Assembly (NCBI GenBank): GCA_003427395.1
Contig: BFEA01000562.1
Location: forward strand, 834,699-879,438
From: Chara braunii
Taxonomy: Eukaryota; Streptophyta; Charophyceae; Charales; Characeae
Direction: 5' to 3'
Length of the DNA stretch: 44,740 bases
Below, one piece after another: positions 40,975-44,740 of the stretch (within the stretch, counting starts at the first letter, position 1; every line of letters starts with the position of its first letter). A program made the translations under genes and the position numbers. A model generated the notes under the pieces. That model did no database searches. It was not told the origin of the DNA and saw nothing but the letters and a program-made list of their open reading frames with translations.

Positions 40975-41322
40975 TAAAAAAAATAAAAATAAACAATCCT
41001 CCTGGCAATGCACCTTGCGAAGTACTTCTTGGGGGGTGGGGAATCTACCAAAGAGCACGTGGGCCCTGCCTTATTCGCCGACATGTGTAAACCCTCCACG
41101 TGACTATGGATCCACGTAAGAGCGTGTTTCGTCCATTTTTCCTGATGTGTCAGTGAAAATCCGATCGCAGTGCATCTGTTTCTACCCAGCATCCTGGCAA
41201 TGTTCATCCTCCCCCTCCTCTTTCCGCTCCTCCCGCCTCTTGCTACCCAGACCCCCAATCTCCTCCTCCTCCTGTTCGTCTACCTCCTCTTACTGCTCGT
41301 CGTCCTCCTCTCCCCTCCCCCC

Positions 41323-41412
<90 letters not shown>

Positions 41413-41657
41413 ACCGCGAAGCCGAGCTCCTCCTCATCTTCTGTTCTTCATCTTCTTTCCTCTCCTCGTCTTCCTCCTCCTCCTCCTCCTCGTGGTCTTC
41501 CTCTTCCCCCCCCCTCTTCCTCCTCCTCATCCTCCCCCTCTCACGTTTATAATTATTTATTTATTTGGTGTCAGAAAATGGGAAATCATGGAAGTCATGT
41601 TCGATCTCAGAAAAAATGGGGAATTGTAGAAGTATGTTCGATCTCTTTTTTTTTCTT

Positions 41658-41719
41658 AATTTCGACCTTCTCTCTATTTATGCGTGTCATCCTTGCGCAG
41701 GGGCCATGCTAATCGTCTT
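41658..41719 (-). pseudogene. U6 snRNA pseudogene, 3' part (copy 1)
   Basis: On the minus strand GATTAGCATGG, CCCCTGCGCAAGG, ATGACACGCA and GGTC are in U6 order. The 5' part with the ACAGAGA box is missing and replaced by pyrimidine-tract sequence. Instead of a T-run terminator it continues AAATTAAGAAAAA and then GATCGAACAT, a flank shared with copy 2. Confidence 0.85.
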
Positions 41720-41810
41720 TCCACCTCCCCCTCTGCTTTCTCCGCTTTCTCCGCTTCCTTACCGCCTTCTCCTCCGCATCGTTATCATGTTCGATCTCTT
41801 TTGTTTTTCT

Positions 41811-41900
41811 TAATTTCGACCATCTCTCGATTTATGCGTGTCATCCTTGCGCAGGGGCCATGCTAATATTCTTTCTATCATTCCAACTTTAAGGGATATC
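41811..41900 (-). pseudogene. U6 snRNA pseudogene, near full length (copy 2)
   Basis: On the minus strand it begins GATATCCCTTAAAGTTGGAA (U6 5' stem-loop and following region) and runs through TTAGCATGGCCCCTGCGCAA and GGATGACACGCA to GGTCGAAATT. The ACAGAGA box, which pairs with the 5' splice site, reads AGAAAGA, and no T-run terminator follows. It is therefore unlikely to function. The flank shared with copy 1 (about 88 bases in all) shows DNA-level duplication of the pair. Confidence 0.88.
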
Positions 41901-42676
41901 TCATCCCATCTCCTGCTCCTCTTCCTCTTCCTCCTCCTCCACTTCCTCTCCGCTTCCTCCGCTTCCTCCGCTTCCTCTGCTTCCTCCGCTTCCTCCGCTT
42001 CCTCCGCTTCCTCACCTCCACCTCCTCCTCATCGTCCTTCTCCTCCCGCTCCCGCTCCTCCTCTTCCCGGTTCTCCTGCCGTTCCCGCTCCCCCCGCTCC
42101 CGCTTCCGCTCTTCCTGCCACTCCCTCTCCCCCTCGTCCCGCTCCTCTTTTTCCTCCCCCTACTTTTCCTCTACTCCTTGCTGCGATCTCCTCGTCCCTC
42201 CGTCCTCCTCCTCCTCCTCCTCCACTTCCTCCACTTCCTCCACTTTATCCGCCTCCCCACTCCCTCCTCCTCATCGTCCTCTTCCTCCCGCTCCCAATCT
42301 CCTCTTCCCGGTCTTCTTCCTGCCATTCACCCTCCTCTCCTCACCTCCGTCTCCTCCTCCGCGTCCCGGTCCCGCTCCTCCTTCCACTCCCGCTGCTCCT
42401 CCTCCCGCTACTCCTTGCCCCAGTCTCCTCTTGCCTCCATCCTCCTCTTCTCGTCTTCCCTCCTTCTCTCTTATGCCCGATCATCATCATCATTATCTTG
42501 ATCGTCATTTTCCACTGTCCACGTCAGACTCCCTCTCGTGTCATTGTCCTTTTTCAACCTCCTCCTCCTCCACTCCTCCCCCTTCCCCCCCCCCGCTCAT
42601 TTCCAACGTCTCATCCATTCACGTTTCGCGGAATGATCGGACTTCGCTTTTGGGAGAGACTGTCGAGGTGAGCAAG

Positions 42677-42808
42677 TGAAGGAGGAGGAGTGGGGGGAGG
42701 GGGGCGCGGGATGAAGAGAAGAGGAAGGTCGAGGGAAGAGGAGGAAAAGGAGGAGGAGGAGGAAAAGGAGGAGGAGGAGGAGGAGGAGGAGGAGAAGGAG
42801 GAGTGTAA
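42677..42808 (+). repeat. Polypurine tract
   Basis: Plus-strand A/G-rich (GGAGGAGGAGGA-type units). Together with the preceding pyrimidine tract it makes an abrupt strand switch about 120 bases after the pyrimidine tract ends. Confidence 0.93.
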
Positions 42809-43047
42809 GGTCGACGTTCAGTTGCGGTCGGGACTTGATGCATAGTCAAAGTCAATCCCTGATTGTCCGTGCTATCCCGGCATGGAACCTGTTATTATTC
42901 TTTCTTTGTTTTTAATAAACGGCGACGGGACGGCCTTGAGATATCGCCTTTGAGCGGACCGGCCGCAAGTAAATTCAGAGTTATTTTGTCAATTTTTTTA
43001 AATTTAATTTTATTTTTTTAATAATTTTTGTCAATTTTTGTGTCATC
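42809..43047. other. No feature recognised
   Basis: An AATAAA lies near 42913, followed by T/A-rich sequence. Nothing else supportable. Confidence 0.5.
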
Positions 43048-43118
43048 TGATTCCATTGGAAATCGAACTCAGTTCCGCATTTCAACAACTGATGGGTGTA
43101 CCAACTGAGCCTGGTCTT
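43048..43118 (-). mobile_element. tRNA-like SINE head
   Basis: On the minus strand GGCTCAGTTGGTACA (A box) is followed about 35 bases later by GAGTTCGATTTCC (B box; complement of 43058-43070). These are internal pol III promoter boxes in tRNA order. Acceptor-stem complementarity is not found, so this is a tRNA-derived SINE or tRNA pseudogene. A T24 run precedes it on its 5' side (43117-43140 as plus-strand T). Confidence 0.6.
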
Positions 43119-43383
43119 TTTTTTTTTTTTTTTTTTTTTTGCCGGATGTGCTGGTCCTCTCCCTTGCTTTCCTCCAATTTTGTTTATAGAAATTTCCTTT
43201 CAGGAGTTTAGCTACCTTTTTTTTTTTTTGTTGGCGACCATCATCTGCATATTTACTGGCTGCCCCTCCCTCCCTGCCTGCCTCTCCTCACGCCCCTCAT
43301 CTGTGCGCAGCAAAGCTGCGGCGGGTCCACTTGTTTTTTTTTTTTAAAATGGCATTATTATAGCAACCGGTTTGCCCTTTGCA

Positions 43384-43553
43384 CCGGGGCCAAGTCCCAC
43401 TAGCAGCGTTGAGCTACCTCAACGCCTGAATCTGGACGTGTTTGTGGAGACGTGCAGTTCAGGAAACTCGACACCATTTCTGCACATCTCCGCAAAAGCG
43501 TCCAGATTCAGGCGTTGAGGTAGCTCAACGCTGCTAGTGGGACTTGGCCCCGG
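43384..43553. mobile_element. Long near-perfect hairpin (foldback element)
   Basis: Arms 43384-43457 and 43480-43553 are reverse complements over 74 bases. The outer 55 are identical and the inner 19 have about four mismatches. The spacer is 22 bases. The arms begin CCGGGGCCAAGTCCCACT and contain an internal small palindrome CGTTGAG-CTAC-CTCAACG. This could be a recent MITE or foldback insertion or a hairpin-RNA precursor. The perfect outer arms indicate youth or gene conversion. Confidence 0.9.
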
Positions 43554-44029
43554 CCGGACCCTTGTCATGGATAACGTAACGTAGTGGGACTAGGTGACCC
43601 CGCTGGTAGGGTTTTATTTAGCGGCTTTTAAGTTGTGATGAGCCTAATTTTTCAACGTAGTACTGTATAATTATCATATAGTAATAAATTAATAATTATA
43701 TTATTACGTATAAGTATACTAGCATTTGGTTGAAAAGGATTTTTTTGTAAATAAAAAAAAGCACGAATTTGAATGGCTTCAATCGGGGGAGGATGTTTGG
43801 GCCAATTGGGAGGGGCGTGTGTTGTGAGGAAGGCGGATCCTCGTCATTTTTGTGAAGATGCTTAACCTTGCTTTTTTTTTTTTTTTTTTTTGGTCATGCA
43901 CTTCAATCAGTTTCCGGCATTTTCATTAAAAAAATATAGTTTAGCGAAATCGCAGGTGCTAGGTAGGATCCTTCCAAAATTTTAATGAGCGTAGTAAGAT
44001 TATGGGTAGTTCTGATTGGATCGGAGTCT
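43554..44029. other. AT-rich stretch, no gene recognised
   Basis: GTAGTGGGACTAGGTGACCC near 43580-43600 resembles one end of the foldback family at 43384 and may be a solo or decayed arm. A T22 run lies at 43871-43892. Confidence 0.45.
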
Positions 44030-44430
44030 TACGTGGGGTTTACCAGGGTTTATCTTGCCTTTACGAGGGGTTTAGTGTGATTTTCTTTGAGAGGAGGGGG
44101 GGGGTGGAGGAGGGGAAGGGTCGTGGGGTTTAGCAGGGTTTATCGGGGTTTAGTGGGATCTCTGAACGAGGGAAAGTTCTTGGTGCAGGTCAGTAGGATT
44201 CATTTGGAATACCTCTGAAATTCTAGTGGGCTTTAATTTGGAAAACCCACTAGAATTTCAGAGGATGCCATTGAAGTTTTAGGCATAATTTTCTAGGGCG
44301 TAGCGGGTGTAGTGGGTTACCATGGGGTTTAATGGGGAGTGGTGGGATTCAGTTATGTTTAGTGGTATAGTTAGTGGTTCTTAGTGGGGATAATGGGCGT
44401 TAATGGGGTCCCTGGAAGAAATCTTGGTTG
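44030..44430 (+). repeat. GGGTTTA-rich degenerate repeats
   Basis: GGGGTTTACCA, GGGTTTATC, GGGGTTTAGTG, GGGGTTTAGCA, GGGTTTATCG and GGGGTTTAGTG recur at roughly 10-bp or longer spacing, thinning to GGGGTTTAATG and similar. The heptamer GGGTTTA is the plant telomere unit, but here each is followed by three or so variable bases. An interstitial telomere-like or simple G/T-rich repeat are both possible. Confidence 0.5.
44212..44264. other. Perfect 19-bp hairpin
   Basis: CCTCTGAAATTCTAGTGGG (44212-44230) and its exact reverse complement (44246-44264) flank a 15-base loop. The size is compatible with a small-RNA precursor or a tiny foldback element. No further evidence for either. Confidence 0.85.
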
Positions 44431-44668
44431 TCCCTGGAGAGATCTTGGTGAGAGTCAATGGGATTAGGTGGGTTACCCTACAGTTCTAGTTAGGTAAAGT
44501 GGGTTTAATTGCCGCTCGATTGTTTCCTAGTTAAGGTTGTAAACTAACCAAAAACAGAGTCAATTCACATTCTGTACTATTGAGTTTTTGAAATCAATTG
44601 ATCCAAGTTGTCCCGTTATTCCTGTCGTAAGATTCAGGTCTGGATGGATATGATGAGAGGACAGAAGT

Positions 44669-44728
<60 letters not shown>

Positions 44729-44740
44729 ACACACACACAC
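44669..44740. repeat. (CT)n(CA)n microsatellite at window edge
   Basis: CT dinucleotides pass into CA dinucleotides that run to the last base. The contig or window ends inside the repeat. Confidence 0.97.

Larger units (their letters stand above)
41205..42560 (+). repeat. 1.3-kb polypyrimidine tract
   Basis: The plus strand is nearly all C and T, apart from the U6-bearing interval 41550-41900. It includes a C17 run (about 41318-41334), (CT)n at 41332-41412, and a 9-bp tandem (CTTCCTCCG)n at about 41945-42015. Long open frames here, up to 277 codons, are low-complexity Ser/Pro/Leu shadows. Homopurine-homopyrimidine tracts can adopt triplex structures. Confidence 0.93.

Noticed and set aside
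41838-42671. A 277-codon Ser/Pro-rich frame
   Set aside because: It is a low-complexity shadow of the pyrimidine tract, with equally long alternatives in other frames.

Overview
This window is nuclear eukaryotic DNA that is almost entirely mobile-element material. It suits a large, repeat-rich genome of the green lineage, such as a charophyte alga or other streptophyte. The reasons are plant-type L1-clade LINEs with a zf-RVT-like C-terminus, Penelope-like elements with a GIY-YIG domain in front of the reverse transcriptase, U6-derived sequences, long microsatellites and foldback elements. The species call is inference. I see no intact host protein gene. The left edge is chimeric: a 38-bp Nextera mate-pair junction adapter (36-73) joins 35 bases copied from a LINE ORF1 to unrelated sequence.

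Layout, left to right. 1-250: chimeric stub, adapter and the 3' end of a LINE. 1000-3946 (minus): Penelope-like element PLE-1, 5'-truncated, with reverse transcriptase pieces followed by a type I hammerhead ribozyme. 3946-5160: repeat R1 copy 1, carrying the 3' half of U6 snRNA. About 5270-16160 (plus): LINE-A, with a tandemly repeated leader, ORF1 (CCHC knuckle, 80-base poly-C run), ORF2 and a poly-A tail. 16161-24050 (minus): LINE-B, a diverged relative ending tail-to-tail with LINE-A and interrupted by an AT-rich foldback element. 24562-27200: a retrotransposon gag fragment and two sets of degenerate tandem repeats. 27205-28740: R1 copy 2, carrying a hAT-like MITE with an 8-bp target duplication that copy 1 lacks.

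28741-30900: a type III hammerhead ribozyme (minus), a Ulp1-protease fragment and a run of eight palindromes or hairpins. 31900-32802: eleven hairpins of about 35 nt in which the loop is constant while the stem sequence changes and stays paired. 35789-39390 (minus): PLE-2, with a gag-like ORF, a GIY-YIG domain, a reverse transcriptase N-terminus and a hammerhead-like motif at the 5' side. 40337-43553: two foldback elements, two U6 pseudogenes inside a 1.3-kb pyrimidine tract, and a tRNA-like SINE. 44030-44740: telomere-like GGTTTAG variants, a perfect hairpin and a microsatellite at the window edge.

Most protein-coding parts are broken by stops or frameshifts. The best-preserved functional-looking units are RNA structures: three hammerhead motifs, a compensated stem-loop in LINE 3' ends and the constant-loop hairpin array. 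The two PLE copies are complementary halves: PLE-2 keeps the N-terminal domains, and PLE-1 keeps the polymerase and the downstream ribozyme.
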